Assembly (NCBI RefSeq): GCF_008692605.1
Contig: NZ_LFCT01000001.1
Location: forward strand, 124,001 to 188,000
DNA length: 64,000 nucleotides
From: Sphingobium estronivorans
GTDB lineage: Bacteria; Pseudomonadota; Alphaproteobacteria; Sphingomonadales; Sphingomonadaceae
Direction of reading: 5' to 3'
Shown: piece by piece, positions 18,201-27,002 of the stretch
How positions within the stretch are numbered: position 1 is the first letter of the stretch
How the letters are laid out: every line of letters starts with the position of its first letter
Notes under the pieces: model-generated
Databases searched by the model: none
What the model saw: only the letters and a program-made list of their open reading frames with translations
What the model was told of the DNA's origin: nothing
Position numbers and translations under genes: made by a program

Positions 18201-18326
18201 CGGGAAGGATGTCTGCGGGAACAATCCGATCGGCAGCGCCAATGCCGCGACGATCCCCGCCAAGGCTAGAGCGATGGCGATGATCACGAAAGCGCGCGAC
18301 TGGCGCTGTAGCAGCCGTTCGATCAC
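15249..18326 (-). CDS. RND-family efflux permease
   Basis: A 1025-residue inner-membrane pump subunit with the two-fold RND layout: twelve helices and two large periplasmic loops (about residues 35-330 and 560-850). The fourth helix region reads GLLIDDVIVMIEHI, with the paired aspartates seen in drug-type pumps rather than the single aspartate of heavy-metal pumps. It uses the proton gradient to drive export through the adaptor and TolC partner encoded just upstream, and its ATG overlaps the adaptor stop. The substrate is not readable from sequence. The adjacent two-component system probably controls it. Confidence 0.88.
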   Translation of the reverse strand: MIERLLQRQSRAFVIIAIALALAGIVAALALPIGLFPQTSFPRVVVDLDAGSRPADQTALLVTRPVEEAVRAIPGVQDVRSETTRGSSQVSVDFGWGRDMIASTLLVDTAISRTLTKLPAGTQYNVRRMDPTVFPIISYALESDTVSQVELQDIARYQITPLLSGITGLARVNVQSMETAEIEVLADPARLASYNMAMTDLATAIRGGNVLSAVGQVQDRGRLSLVIADRSVVTPQQIGDIVIKSDPAGVVRVRDVATVQNGIVPQFQRIVEDGKPAVLFMIYEQPDGNAVQIEKEVTKALAGFKLPPGVKIVNWYDQSILVKQSVASVRDAVLIGLVLAAAVLLFFLRSWRVTLVAIIVVPATLATTVLVLSVLGMSFNIMTLGGIAAAVGLLIDDVIVMIEHIARRAGATNEKGEVAGDAAVLPAAHEFMKPLTGSSLATLIVFLPLSFLTGVTGAFSKALSITMAAALAISWAMTAFIVPVLARQLIDFKKWKDPGAAGEGWLAKRHDKALDGLNRRPWILAVILVPLLAVGYLGYSKVPSGFMPKVDEGGFILDYYTAAGTSLAESDREIGQIDALLRANPDVETFSRRLGTSLGGNLGQSYRGDYFVKLKTDHSKPTEQIMSETRAKVLETVPGVDVEVAQLMEDLIGDLTAVPQPIEIKLYSSDIAALRPQAEKVAEAIKKIGGVVEVKSGVKLAGDALNVKVDPIRAGVEGVAPADVEAALNTALTGTVATSVPQSTKVVDVRVRLPNAMTISQAQLARLPIRATDGHIFPLERVADITAEAGQPQITRENLEPMIAVTGRIDGRGLGAAVGDVKTLLDKPGTLAPGIRYELGGLYAQQQIAFAGLTKVFAAALIAEFVLLLILYRQFWRPTIIIACSLLSTTAVFTALWLTGVELNITALMGMTMIIGIGTEMAIFYMSELEELSHDMPLRDAIREASRNRLRPITMTTAAAILTLLPLALAIGQGSGIQQPLAIAIIAGLLLQYPLVLIAMPVMVRLTLGRGDPKPQPPEAAVQAQ

Positions 18327-19354
18327 GAAGGGCGCCCCGTCCGGACGGCGTCGCCGTCATTCACCTGATAAGCGCCGTCCAGGATCAGCAGGCGATTGGG
18401 ATCGATTGGGCCATCGACTACGTCGGTCTCGTCACCGGTCAGCAACAGCTTGACCGCAACCGCCTTTGCCTTGCCCCCCACGAGTTGAAAAAGACGCGGG
18501 GGACCGCCGGCCGTGACAATCGCCTTGTGGGGGACCAACCAGCCTTGGACCTCTCGCACCGCAATGTCGGCCTTGAGCGCCTCGTTGGGCATGAACGCGC
18601 CTGCCGGAAAGGCCACGCCGATGTCGATCTGGCGCGTGCGCGGATTGAGGATGGCGTTGGTCATGATGACCTTGCCGACGATTGGTGGCGAGCCGTTGAG
18701 ACGAGCCACGCGGGCCCGCTGTCCGACATGCACCTGCCCCGCGATCGCCGCGTCGATTCCGACGGTGGCGATGATGTCGCCGGCATGCGCGACCGTGATG
18801 AGCGGCGCGCCCGGCTGCGGGCGATCACCCTGCGCGACCGCGATGTTCGTGATGACACCGTCAAACGGCGCAACGATCGAGCGCACGGCAACGCCCGCCC
18901 CCTCGCGCTTCAATGCGGCGAGGGCGGCTTGCGCATCCAGCACGGCCTTCTCCGACTGGGCGAGTTGATCCTTGGTGGCAAGCTGCTGCGAGAGAAGTTG
19001 CGCGGTGGTCGACCGCTGCTTCTGCGCCGTGGTCAGCGCCGTGACGGCCTGCTCATAGGCGCTGACCGCGGTCGGCGCGGTGGTGAAGACGGCGAGTGTC
19101 TGTCCGGCCCGCACCGCCGTTCCGGCGACCACGAGCAGGCTCGTCACCTGCCCGGGTTGATTGATGCTGAGCGTCTGGGCGCCGTTCACCGCCGGCATCG
19201 CGCTGCCATAAGCGGTCACCCATTCCGGCTGCGAACCGCGCCGCAGCAAAGCGGTCGTAACGAGCGTCTTGGGCGTGGGCGTCGGGTCCTGCTGCGCGCT
19301 CGATCCGCATCCCGCCAACAGCAGCAGGCCCGAAAATGCCGCGACCTTCCTCAT
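18323..19354 (-). CDS. RND periplasmic adaptor (HlyD/AcrA family), lipoprotein
   Basis: A 343-residue adaptor with lipobox LLLLAGC at the N-terminus. A lipoyl/barrel-sandwich domain (VAGTAVRAGQTLAVF and IVAPFDGVITNIAVAQGDRP) surrounds a helical hairpin (residues about 115-165), with a beta-barrel and membrane-proximal domain after it. It bridges the RND pump and the TolC channel. Both junctions with its neighbours are 4-base overlaps, so the three genes form one tripartite export system. Confidence 0.88.
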   Translation of the reverse strand: MRKVAAFSGLLLLAGCGSSAQQDPTPTPKTLVTTALLRRGSQPEWVTAYGSAMPAVNGAQTLSINQPGQVTSLLVVAGTAVRAGQTLAVFTTAPTAVSAYEQAVTALTTAQKQRSTTAQLLSQQLATKDQLAQSEKAVLDAQAALAALKREGAGVAVRSIVAPFDGVITNIAVAQGDRPQPGAPLITVAHAGDIIATVGIDAAIAGQVHVGQRARVARLNGSPPIVGKVIMTNAILNPRTRQIDIGVAFPAGAFMPNEALKADIAVREVQGWLVPHKAIVTAGGPPRLFQLVGGKAKAVAVKLLLTGDETDVVDGPIDPNRLLILDGAYQVNDGDAVRTGRPS

Positions 19355-20715
19355 TTCGCGACTGCCGCGGTGCTCGGGATCGCCGGAAGCGTGTCGATGC
19401 TCGGAAGCCCCGCTCCGAGCAGCGTTTGCAGCGCCACCTGCCGGTCAAGCAGTGCCAGCTCCAAGGTCATGACTTCCTGTTCCTTTGTGTATCGGTTAGT
19501 CACCAGCTCGACGTAGCTGCGCTCGTCGAGCAGCGAGGAGCCGAAGGCGTTGGCGGCGCGCTGCGCCGCGAGGCGCGCGGCCGGCAGGTCGCGGCGGACG
19601 ACATCGAGTTGCGCCTGCAACTGCTCCATCTCGCTGAGCGTCGCGCCGACTTGTCCGGTCGCGGCAGCAAGACGCGCGGAATAATCCTCGTGAAGCTTAA
19701 GCCGCGTCGCGCGCTCGATCGCGATATTCCCCTGATTGCGGTCGAAAATCGGTAGCCCCACGGTTGCGGTGGGGCCGCCGTTGATGACTTTGGCATTGTC
19801 GCTGCTCGACTGGCCGCCGAGGACGAGGTCGGGGAATTGAGACAGGATGGCGACGCGCAGCTTCGCATCCTCCGACGCATAGCCTAACCGCAGGGCCAGC
19901 AAGTCCGGACGGCGGTCGACGAGCATCGCCAGATTGGCGCGAATCCCGGCCGGATCGAATGGTGGCAGATCGGCTGTGGGTGCGAGCCGGATTTCGGCTT
20001 CCGGCACCAGGCCGAGCAAGGCGTTGAGCTGGTGCCGGCGCGACAATTGCGTCTGATCCAGCTGGTAGAGGCTGGTACGCGCCGCCTGCACGGCAACGAT
20101 CGTCGGAGACGCCGTTACGAGCGTCGCATTGCCGGCGGCGACCGCCTGCTGAACCACCTGCCTGCGATGATCGAGAAGTTGGAATGCCTCGACGAGCAGC
20201 GGTCGGCTTCGTTCGCCGGCGATCAGATCGGCGGCGAGTTGCCGCGCCTGACCGGCGACCTGCCACTCCTGCCAGAGAATATCTGCGTAGACCTGCTGAC
20301 CAGCATAGCGCGTGGCACGCCGACTGGCGCTGTAGGTAACAAGCGCCTTGATATTTTGTGAGAGACCAACGGTCCATGCGGGGACGGTCCCGACGCCTGA
20401 GATGAGCGGCAAGAAGGCCCCGGTGAGCGAAGGATTGGGCAGGATGCCCGACTGGAGCAGCTGTGCGTCGGCCAGACCTCTCTTGGCACGCACAGCGCGC
20501 AAATCGGAATTGTTGGCGAGTGCCAGCCTGACCACGTCATCGACGGACAACTGCGCTCCCGGGGGGGCATCCGGGAGCGCAGTTTCCGCTGACGACAGGG
20601 GAGATGACGTGGCCAGCGGAAGGGATGTGTAATGCGCGCAGCCCGAAAGGAGCGAGAGAACCAGCAAGGGTTTCCAGCTCGATCGGACCGTGCCTGAAAA
20701 GATCGTCTTCGGCAT
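19351..20715 (-). CDS. TolC-family outer membrane efflux protein
   Basis: This 454-residue outer-membrane factor has a lipobox (SLLSGC) and two repeats of long helices typical of TolC/OprM (LALANNSDLRAVRAKRGLADAQ in the first, RRPDLLALRLGYASEDAKLRVA in the second). It forms the exit duct for the RND/adaptor pair. It is the first gene of the pump operon, separated by about 80 bases from the PepSY gene upstream on the same strand, so PepSY may share its promoter. Confidence 0.88.
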   Translation of the reverse strand: MPKTIFSGTVRSSWKPLLVLSLLSGCAHYTSLPLATSSPLSSAETALPDAPPGAQLSVDDVVRLALANNSDLRAVRAKRGLADAQLLQSGILPNPSLTGAFLPLISGVGTVPAWTVGLSQNIKALVTYSASRRATRYAGQQVYADILWQEWQVAGQARQLAADLIAGERSRPLLVEAFQLLDHRRQVVQQAVAAGNATLVTASPTIVAVQAARTSLYQLDQTQLSRRHQLNALLGLVPEAEIRLAPTADLPPFDPAGIRANLAMLVDRRPDLLALRLGYASEDAKLRVAILSQFPDLVLGGQSSSDNAKVINGGPTATVGLPIFDRNQGNIAIERATRLKLHEDYSARLAAATGQVGATLSEMEQLQAQLDVVRRDLPAARLAAQRAANAFGSSLLDERSYVELVTNRYTKEQEVMTLELALLDRQVALQTLLGAGLPSIDTLPAIPSTAAVAK

Positions 20716-20795
20716 TCAAGCTCCCGTCCATCGCGTCCCCAGCGGCCGCATCAGCTATTCGGCCACTGGGGTGGCGCGTCGTTCGGGCCGGGTGA

Positions 20796-21095
20796 TCAAT
20801 CCGGGTTCTTGCCTTCAGGCGCATTCTCAAGCACCTTGCCGGTCTTGGCGTCGACGCCGACCTCGAAGGTCTTGCCGCCGCTCGAGATGTCGAACGAGTA
20901 GCGCAGACCCGAGCCGCCCTTCTCCTTCTCAAGCTCTTCGTCGGTGATTTTGCCGGGGTGCGCTTTCAGCGCTGCGGCGCGCGCCGCAGCGAGACCGACC
21001 TTCGCCTGGCCGGCGAGATTGGCGCCCTTCATCGCGGCGTTCGCGCCAGATGCGATCAGGCCCATGCCGGCGAGCGTGATTATGATTTTACGCAT
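20796..21095 (-). CDS. PepSY-domain periplasmic protein
   Basis: A 99-residue exported protein with a signal peptide (residues 1-21) and one PepSY domain (AALKAHPGKITDEELEKEKG...YSFDISSGGKTFEVGVDAKTGKV). Single PepSY proteins often accompany OmpR-type two-component systems and RND pumps and are thought to bind ligands or inhibit partner proteins. It is divergent from the response regulator at 21241, with a 145-base shared control region. Confidence 0.85.
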   Translation of the reverse strand: MRKIIITLAGMGLIASGANAAMKGANLAGQAKVGLAAARAAALKAHPGKITDEELEKEKGGSGLRYSFDISSGGKTFEVGVDAKTGKVLENAPEGKNPD

Positions 21096-21107
21096 GCTAT
21101 CCTACTC

Positions 21108-21164
21108 CGGAGGCTGGATGCCTCTGCGGGTCTTCTAGGGGACCGTACATGCGCCCAGCCTCCG
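21108..21164. promoter_or_regulatory. Divergent control region with 10-bp inverted repeat
   Basis: CGGAGGCTGG at 21108-21117 and CCAGCCTCCG at 21155-21164 are perfect inverted arms separated by 37 bases, in the gap between the PepSY gene and the response regulator gene. They may be regulator half-sites or a folded leader; the sequence does not decide. Confidence 0.4.
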
Positions 21165-21240
21165 CTCCTCGTTCGGAATTGCGAACTTGCGACTGGACCG
21201 GTCCGGAGGTTCACTTCACGATTGATTCGACGAGGATGAG

Positions 21241-21921
21241 ATGAAGATCCTGCTCCTGGAGGATGATGGAACGACGCGCTCCCATATCGCCAAGGCGCTG
21301 GCCGCGGCTGGACATGTTGTCGACGAATGCGGGTCTGGAGAGGATGCGGTGCATCTCGCGACCACGGGCGAATATGCCGTGCTGATCCTCGACCGAATGG
21401 TGCCGGTGCTCGATGGGTTGACGGCGCTGCGACAGGTGCGGAACGCCGGCGTCGTGACGCCGGCGCTCTTGCTCACCGCAATGGATGGGATCAGCGATCG
21501 TGTCGAGGGCCTGCTCGGCGGGGCTGACGACTATCTCGTGAAGCCCTTTGCGACGTCGGAACTGCTGGCCCGGGTCCAGGTGCTGGCGCGGCGCCCACCG
21601 ACGATCGAGTCGATAACAGTCCTGCGCGTCGGCGATCTCGAATTCGACCTGCTTCGACGCACGATCTCTCGCAATGGACGGCGCATCGATCTCCAGGCCC
21701 AGGAGGCAAAAATCCTCGAATATCTGATGCGTCACAAGGGCGAAGTCGTGACTCGCACGATGCTGCTCGAAAATGTCTGGTCGCTACATTTCGACCCCGG
21801 CACCAATGTGATCGAGGGGCATATGAGCCGGCTGAGGTCGAAGATCCACCAAGCCGGCGAAGTGCCACTGATCCAGACGGTTCGCGGATCCGGCTATCGG
21901 ATGGAAGAGCAGGTCTCGTGA
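21241..21921 (+). CDS. OmpR-family response regulator
   Basis: This 226-residue regulator has a receiver domain (LLLEDDG; phospho-acceptor Asp51 in LILDRMVP; Lys in DDYLVKPFA) and a C-terminal winged-helix DNA-binding domain (LQAQEAKILEYLMRHKGEVVTR...HMSRLRSKI). It should be phosphorylated by the kinase encoded next, with which it overlaps by 4 bases, and act on the divergent PepSY/efflux genes. The operator half-sites were not identified with certainty. Confidence 0.9.
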   Translation: MKILLLEDDGTTRSHIAKALAAAGHVVDECGSGEDAVHLATTGEYAVLILDRMVPVLDGLTALRQVRNAGVVTPALLLTAMDGISDRVEGLLGGADDYLVKPFATSELLARVQVLARRPPTIESITVLRVGDLEFDLLRRTISRNGRRIDLQAQEAKILEYLMRHKGEVVTRTMLLENVWSLHFDPGTNVIEGHMSRLRSKIHQAGEVPLIQTVRGSGYRMEEQVS

Positions 21922-23276
21922 AGGCGTTGCGCTCGTTCAACAGCGGCGCATTCAGGTTCGCGGTCGTCGTGGCGTCGCTGTTCGCGGCAGGCTCGACCGT
22001 CGTGTTGTTCGTCGTGGAGCGGTCGATTTCCACCTACGAGTTGGAGGCCACGCGTTCCAGTCTGCAAGCAGAGACGATCATTCTGACGCGCGAACTCCCG
22101 GACGGCGGGGTCTCCGAATTGATCGATACGATCGACCATCGTCAGGTCCAGGGAATCGAGCAACAATTTCGCTATGCGCTGGTCAGTCCTGCCGGGGAGC
22201 GACTTGCCGGCGACATGCCGCTTCCAGCTATCAGGATGGGATGGGGAAGCGTCCGGTTCGTCGAGGATCATCCGCCGCCGGGTGAGGAGGGCGTTCCCGA
22301 GACCTTGCAAACGCTCGGGTCGAAACTGCCCGGCGGGCTGTTGCTGGTCGTGGGAACCGACACCTACGACATCTACAAGCTGCGCGAGCGTCTGCACAAT
22401 GTGGAGGTAATTGCTGCGGTCATCGTCACGCTTCTTGCGCTTGGCGGTGGCTATGCCACCGGCGCCGTGTTCCTGCGTCGTCTCGAGCGAGTGAACGGTT
22501 CGGTTGCGCGGATCATGGCTGGACGACTTTCGGAACGGCTGCCACCGATCGGCATGGCGCCCGAATTCGATAATCTGTCGGTCAACCTGAACCTTATGCT
22601 CGACCGTATCGGCGAACTCATGGAGGGCCTGCGCCAGGTTTCGAACGACATCGCGCATGATCTGAGCACGCCGTTGACGCGCCTTCGGCAGACCCTCGAA
22701 ACGATCCAAGACGGGGAGTCCATGGACGTGATGCGGGAACGCGCCGAGATCGCGCTGGCGCAGACCGACGACATGCGGACCATGTTTCGCGCCTTGCTCC
22801 GGATCGGCGTTATCGAAGCCGGAGAGGCGCGCGAACTGTTCGGGCGGGTCGATCTCGCCGAGATCGCGGATAAGGTCATTCAGATCTACCGCCCGGCGGC
22901 GGAGGACGGCCATCGCTGCTTGGTTGCATACCTGCAGCCTGCGGAGATCATTGGGGACGGAGAGCTGCTCGCTCAGGTTTTTGCCAATCTGATCGATAAC
23001 GCGATGAAATACACACCTCCGGGGACCACGATCACCGTCACTGTCGAGGCGGGCAGCAGCGGTGCGACCATCACCGTCGCCGACGATGGACCCGGCGTTC
23101 CAGACTCCGAAAATGACAAAATCCTGCGCCGTTTTTACAGGCTGGATGCCAGTCGCCACGCGCCCGGATCGGGACTCGGACTAGCGATGGTCCAAGCCGT
23201 CGCCCGCCTCCACGGGGGCTCCATCGCCGTTGCAGCAAACGACCCCGGACTGCGCGTTACCGTCACGATATCCTAG
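21918..23276 (+). CDS. HAMP-containing sensor histidine kinase
   Basis: A 452-residue inner-membrane kinase. Transmembrane helices lie at about 12-34 and 162-186 with a periplasmic sensor loop between them. A HAMP domain follows, then an H-box DIAHDLSTPLTRLR with His247, and an ATPase domain with N-box NLIDNAMKYT, DDGPGVP and GSGLGLAMV. It senses an envelope signal and phosphorylates the regulator encoded upstream. The signal is unknown. Confidence 0.9.
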   Translation: MKALRSFNSGAFRFAVVVASLFAAGSTVVLFVVERSISTYELEATRSSLQAETIILTRELPDGGVSELIDTIDHRQVQGIEQQFRYALVSPAGERLAGDMPLPAIRMGWGSVRFVEDHPPPGEEGVPETLQTLGSKLPGGLLLVVGTDTYDIYKLRERLHNVEVIAAVIVTLLALGGGYATGAVFLRRLERVNGSVARIMAGRLSERLPPIGMAPEFDNLSVNLNLMLDRIGELMEGLRQVSNDIAHDLSTPLTRLRQTLETIQDGESMDVMRERAEIALAQTDDMRTMFRALLRIGVIEAGEARELFGRVDLAEIADKVIQIYRPAAEDGHRCLVAYLQPAEIIGDGELLAQVFANLIDNAMKYTPPGTTITVTVEAGSSGATITVADDGPGVPDSENDKILRRFYRLDASRHAPGSGLGLAMVQAVARLHGGSIAVAANDPGLRVTVTIS

Positions 23277-23350
23277 ATTATTTTTTGACGCTCGAACGAC
23301 GGCTTATTTCACAAGCTGACGATCGAGCGGATTAAGGTGAGTGGCGAACT

Positions 23351-23626
23351 TTGGTCGTAAGCAGCCGCCAAATCGCCTCACGGATCAACGCCCGTATCGC
23401 TGATGGGCCTGACGGCATGTACTGCGCTGGCATTCGCACCGCCGCGAACGCGATCGTCGGCCGCGCGAGCAGGGACATGCCTCTCCTGATTGATCCGTTC
23501 GCGATCGGCGAATGGCTTGACGAACAGGCGCCGCTCCACGCCCTGGCGCCGGCCTGTTGCGAGGAAGGGTATTTCCTGAAACCGAGCGACGAGCGTTGGT
23601 CGACCGGAGCCAGTCTGGACGAATAG
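23351..23626 (+). CDS. Small hypothetical protein
   Basis: An open frame of 91 codons with strongly G/C-biased third positions starts at TTG (23351) with no good ribosome-binding site. The product contains LLIDPFAIGEWLDEQAPLHAL and a CC pair; no family was recognised. It lies alone in the roughly 590-base gap between the histidine kinase and the RHH gene. It may be a real small gene, a remnant, or chance. Confidence 0.3.
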   Translation: MVVSSRQIASRINARIADGPDGMYCAGIRTAANAIVGRASRDMPLLIDPFAIGEWLDEQAPLHALAPACCEEGYFLKPSDERWSTGASLDE

Positions 23627-23756
23627 GGGTCGGTTTTCTATTCGGCGCCACAAAGCCGCAGGTTGACCAAATGTTCCTATTGTGTTCTCGTTATGACAAC
23701 GGTTTTTAGCCGTTTCCATCAATCCGCCTGAGCCAGCGTGAGTCGAGGAGTCGATC

Positions 23757-23830
23757 CAGATTTCTTTATTTCTGTCTTTCCAGATTTCAGGAATTCCGTC
23801 TTTCCGGATTGCCAGAAAGGCGGAAATCTG
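23757..23830. repeat. Imperfect 24-bp tandem repeats upstream of the RHH gene
   Basis: Two 24-base units, 23757-23780 and 23781-23804, both begin CAGATTTC and end GTCTTTC and agree at 19 of 24 positions. A partial third begins CGGATT at 23805, and an inverted GGAAATCTG follows at 23822-23830. The block is AT-rich and ends about 35 bases before the RHH start, so it is most likely an operator array for that protein. Confidence 0.6.
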
Positions 23831-23865
23831 TATTTCTGCCCAAACCGAAGCAGCCGAGAGGGAAC

Positions 23866-24078
23866 ATGGCCGCAGTGGGAGGGCGTATCTTGGCCAGCAG
23901 TCGAACCGATCCGGCCGACGAGGATCATGGGGGCGACGGCGAGAACAAGTCGCTCAATTTCAAGGTGAGTCCCGACTTCAAGAAAGAGTTCAAGGGCTTC
24001 GCGGTCTCCCAAGGGATCACGATGACCGATCTGCTGAAGGAGGGCTTCGCGCTCTCGAAGAAGAAGCGGCAGAAATGA
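23866..24078 (+). CDS. Ribbon-helix-helix DNA-binding protein
   Basis: A 70-residue protein. After a 25-residue flexible acidic N-terminus, the sequence SLNFKVSPDFKKEFKGFAVSQ then GITMTDLLKEGF has the strand-helix-helix pattern of RHH regulators such as ParG-like or antitoxin proteins. GAGAGGGA precedes the ATG at 23866. It is followed after 49 bases by the methyltransferase gene on the same strand. It probably autoregulates the cassette through the upstream 24-bp repeats. No toxin partner or ParA is adjacent. Confidence 0.75.
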   Translation: MAAVGGRILASSRTDPADEDHGGDGENKSLNFKVSPDFKKEFKGFAVSQGITMTDLLKEGFALSKKKRQK

Positions 24079-24127
24079 TCGTGGTGCCGTTCGCCCTTCC
24101 ATCCGCCCTCGGTCCGAGGAGGCGGAT

Positions 24128-27001
24128 GTGACGCTCCACACACCCGGCGCTGCATTCGAAGGCGCTGAATGGCTTTTCGCGATCGGGCGCGGGGGCGATC
24201 TGCCCGCCGTCGATGGCCTGGTCGCTGTCGATGGCTATGTTCCGGCGGGGCGGCCCCCCGAGGAAGTCGCCTTCATCGAGAAGGCCGCGAGCTACGGCGC
24301 GCGCGCGGTATTTTTCGAAGCTGGCCGGCATGGTCGCGCATCGGTCGCGCAGGCCTTCGTTTTCGATGCTGCCGCGCATGCCGACGATCGGGCTTTCGCT
24401 GAGCTGCACAAGCGGCTGTGGAGCTGGAGCGGCGTCCCGATCGTCTACCGCGCCGGTCCGGGGCAGATTCAGCTCTTCCGCTGCGCGCATGCGCCCGATT
24501 TCGTCGGTCCCGACGACACGCCAATCTGCCGGCCGATCCGCACGCTGGCGATCGGCGCGGAGATCGCGGTGCAGGACGTATGGTGGGATGCCGCTCGCAT
24601 CCGCAATGGCGCCATCTGGGACGACCCCGATGCCTGCCGCCTGATGCTTTCGGCTCAGAAATCGGCCCATCGTAAACTGGTCGAAGAAGTCCGCGAGCTC
24701 GCTAGGCAGATGGGCGAGCGTAGGTTGCTCGATGGCGGGCTGCAGCGGCGATTACTGATCCTCTCACTGCTCATCGCCTATCTCGAGGAACGGTCGGTCC
24801 TTCTGCCGGACGACTTCGCTCGCGCCTTGCCTGGCGCCACCCACTTTTTCGAGGTTCTGGGCAATGGTCCGGCGTTGATAACATTGCTCGAAGCGCTCGA
24901 AGAGCGGTTCAACGGACATGTGTTCCGCCTGAAGGATGCAGAGCGCGCAGCGCTGGCCGACAGCACCGAACTCGCCAGCTACGCGCGGTTGGTCGAGGGC
25001 TTCGAGGATTCGACGGGGCAGTTCAGCCTCTGGCGCCTCTACTCCTTCCGCGACCTGCCGGTGGAGCTTATCAGCAACATCTACCAGCTCTTCGTGAAAG
25101 ACGCGGCCAGCTCGATCTACACGCCGCCGGCGTTGGTTCGGCTAATGCTGGAAGAGACGCTGAGCTGGGACCGTATCGACCGGCTCATGGCCGGGGACGG
25201 GGTCATCCTCGATCCGGCCTGCGGATCGGGCGTCTTCCTGGTCGAGGCATACAAGCGGCTGGTGCTGCACTGGCGCTGGCGCAACGGCTGGGCGCGTCCG
25301 GATGTCGACGATCTGCGTCCGCTGCTCCAGCGCGTGCATGGTGTCGATCTCGAAGAGGGGGCGGTCGAACTGGCCGCGTTCAGCCTGTGCCTGAGCCTGT
25401 GCGACGCTCTCCAGCCCGAAGAGATCCGCTCCAGCGTCAAGCTGTTTCCGCGGCTCGCCGACAACACGCTCCACTGGAGCTGCTTCTTCGAGGCCAAAGA
25501 GCGCGGCCTGGTCCAGGCGCCGGTCGCGGTCGTCGTAGGCAATCCGCCGTTCGAATCCGCTCTCACGACGGACGGCGCGAGGCGAAGCTATGCCGCCTAT
25601 ACCAAGGCGCATGGGGCGCTCGCCGACAACCAGCTCGCCTATCTCTTTCTCAGCGAGGCGATGGAGCTGCTTTCGCCGGGCGGCGTGCTCGCGATGGTCG
25701 AGCCCGCGGGCTTTCTCTACAACCAGCACGCTCTCACGTTCCGTCAGTCCTTCTTCAGCCGCTGGTCGGTCCGTGAGGTTCTGGACTTCGTCTCGGTTCG
25801 GGGCCTCTTCAAGAAGGGCGAGGCCGACCCGAAGGTCGTCGTGGTCATTGCCGAGGCGGTGCAGCCGACCGCCGACAGCCGCCTCCTTCATGCCGTGTTT
25901 CGCCGCAACGGCCGGGCGACGGCCGAGCAGGGCTTCGACATCGACTATTATGACCTGCACTGGTTCGGCAACGCGATCGCGGAGAAGTCTCGCGACATCT
26001 GGCGGGCGAACCTGCTCGGCGGAAGCCGCGTCCACGACCTGATCCAGCGCTTGCGCGATTATCCGACTCTGCGGGATTTCGCGCAGAAGCATCAGTGGGA
26101 TTTCGGCGAAGGCTATATCGCCGGCCGGAAGGGCATCTCGCGCCCAGCGGAGCACCTCGTCGGCAAGCCGCTGCTTCCGACCAGCAACCTGTCGCGTGAT
26201 GGGCTCGATACGCGCTTTCTCGACGTCGTGCCCGACAAGCCGATCAAGGACACCAAGACCGCGCGGCGTTTCACGCCGCCTTTGCTGCTCATCAAGGAGC
26301 ACGAGGATCTGCACCATGGCGTGTGGAACGGCCACTACCTCGCCTACAAGCACGAGATCGTCGGCTTGGCGGCCCCGGCGGAGCAACTCGGTGCGCTGAG
26401 CGCGATCAACGATTGGCTCTTCCGAGAAGCGACGGTTCTGCGTGCCTACGTGGCGGGGATCAGCGCTCGGCTCTTCACGCAGCGCGCCACCGCCATTCTG
26501 AGCGCCGACGTTCTGGCCGTGCCCTATCCCGAGGATCATGACCTCGACCTCAGCGAGAACGAGCGGATCGTTGCGGCGGATGTGGTCGAACACCAGCGCG
26601 AATTCATCCGCCTCGGCACCGGCGCCGCCGTCATGCGGCCCGCGCCGGGCGAAGCCCTTGCCGAATTCGACGACGTTTTCGCCCGGCAGATCAATGCGGT
26701 TTATCCGCGTACCGCCCTGAAGGCGCTGCCGGGTCAGCGCTGGCCTGGGGCGATCTGCAAGGCCTATGTCTTCGGTGATGGCGAGGTGGATTGGACCGGC
26801 GCGGATGGACTGCGCCAGAAGCTCGATGCGCTGCTCCAAGAGCGCCGGGGCACCAGCCTGACGATCACGCGGATTACCCGGTTGTACGACGACGACTTCG
26901 TGTTCTTGTTGAAGCCCGATCGCCATCGTTTTTGGACGCCCGCCATCGCGCTTCGGGACGCCGACGACGTGCTCGCCGACCTCAGAGCGCAGGGCTTCTG
27001 A
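24128..27001 (+). CDS. Eco57I-like N6-adenine DNA methyltransferase
   Basis: A 957-residue class I SAM-dependent DNA methyltransferase. Motif I is DPACGSGVFLVEAY (about residue 362) and motif IV is NPPF (472-475), the pattern for N6-adenine methylation. The first 160 residues are a separate domain (WSWSGVPIVYRAGPGQIQLFRC), and about residues 700-950 resemble a target-recognition part (FTPPLLLIKEHEDLHHGVW). No nuclease motif was seen in it, unlike type IIG enzymes. GTG at 24128 follows a strong GAGGAGG. The next gene starts one base after its stop and encodes a nuclease-like protein, so together they look like a split restriction-modification system. Confidence 0.85.
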   Translation: MTLHTPGAAFEGAEWLFAIGRGGDLPAVDGLVAVDGYVPAGRPPEEVAFIEKAASYGARAVFFEAGRHGRASVAQAFVFDAAAHADDRAFAELHKRLWSWSGVPIVYRAGPGQIQLFRCAHAPDFVGPDDTPICRPIRTLAIGAEIAVQDVWWDAARIRNGAIWDDPDACRLMLSAQKSAHRKLVEEVRELARQMGERRLLDGGLQRRLLILSLLIAYLEERSVLLPDDFARALPGATHFFEVLGNGPALITLLEALEERFNGHVFRLKDAERAALADSTELASYARLVEGFEDSTGQFSLWRLYSFRDLPVELISNIYQLFVKDAASSIYTPPALVRLMLEETLSWDRIDRLMAGDGVILDPACGSGVFLVEAYKRLVLHWRWRNGWARPDVDDLRPLLQRVHGVDLEEGAVELAAFSLCLSLCDALQPEEIRSSVKLFPRLADNTLHWSCFFEAKERGLVQAPVAVVVGNPPFESALTTDGARRSYAAYTKAHGALADNQLAYLFLSEAMELLSPGGVLAMVEPAGFLYNQHALTFRQSFFSRWSVREVLDFVSVRGLFKKGEADPKVVVVIAEAVQPTADSRLLHAVFRRNGRATAEQGFDIDYYDLHWFGNAIAEKSRDIWRANLLGGSRVHDLIQRLRDYPTLRDFAQKHQWDFGEGYIAGRKGISRPAEHLVGKPLLPTSNLSRDGLDTRFLDVVPDKPIKDTKTARRFTPPLLLIKEHEDLHHGVWNGHYLAYKHEIVGLAAPAEQLGALSAINDWLFREATVLRAYVAGISARLFTQRATAILSADVLAVPYPEDHDLDLSENERIVAADVVEHQREFIRLGTGAAVMRPAPGEALAEFDDVFARQINAVYPRTALKALPGQRWPGAICKAYVFGDGEVDWTGADGLRQKLDALLQERRGTSLTITRITRLYDDDFVFLLKPDRHRFWTPAIALRDADDVLADLRAQGF

Positions 27002-27002
27002 G

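Noticed and set aside
23757..23830. Plasmid origin iterons
   Set aside because: Repeats exist, but there is no Rep initiator gene, DnaA-box cluster or ParA nearby; an operator array fits better.
25142..26926. Long open frame antisense to the methyltransferase
   Set aside because: Same artefact of high GC third positions; the sense protein has clear catalytic motifs.
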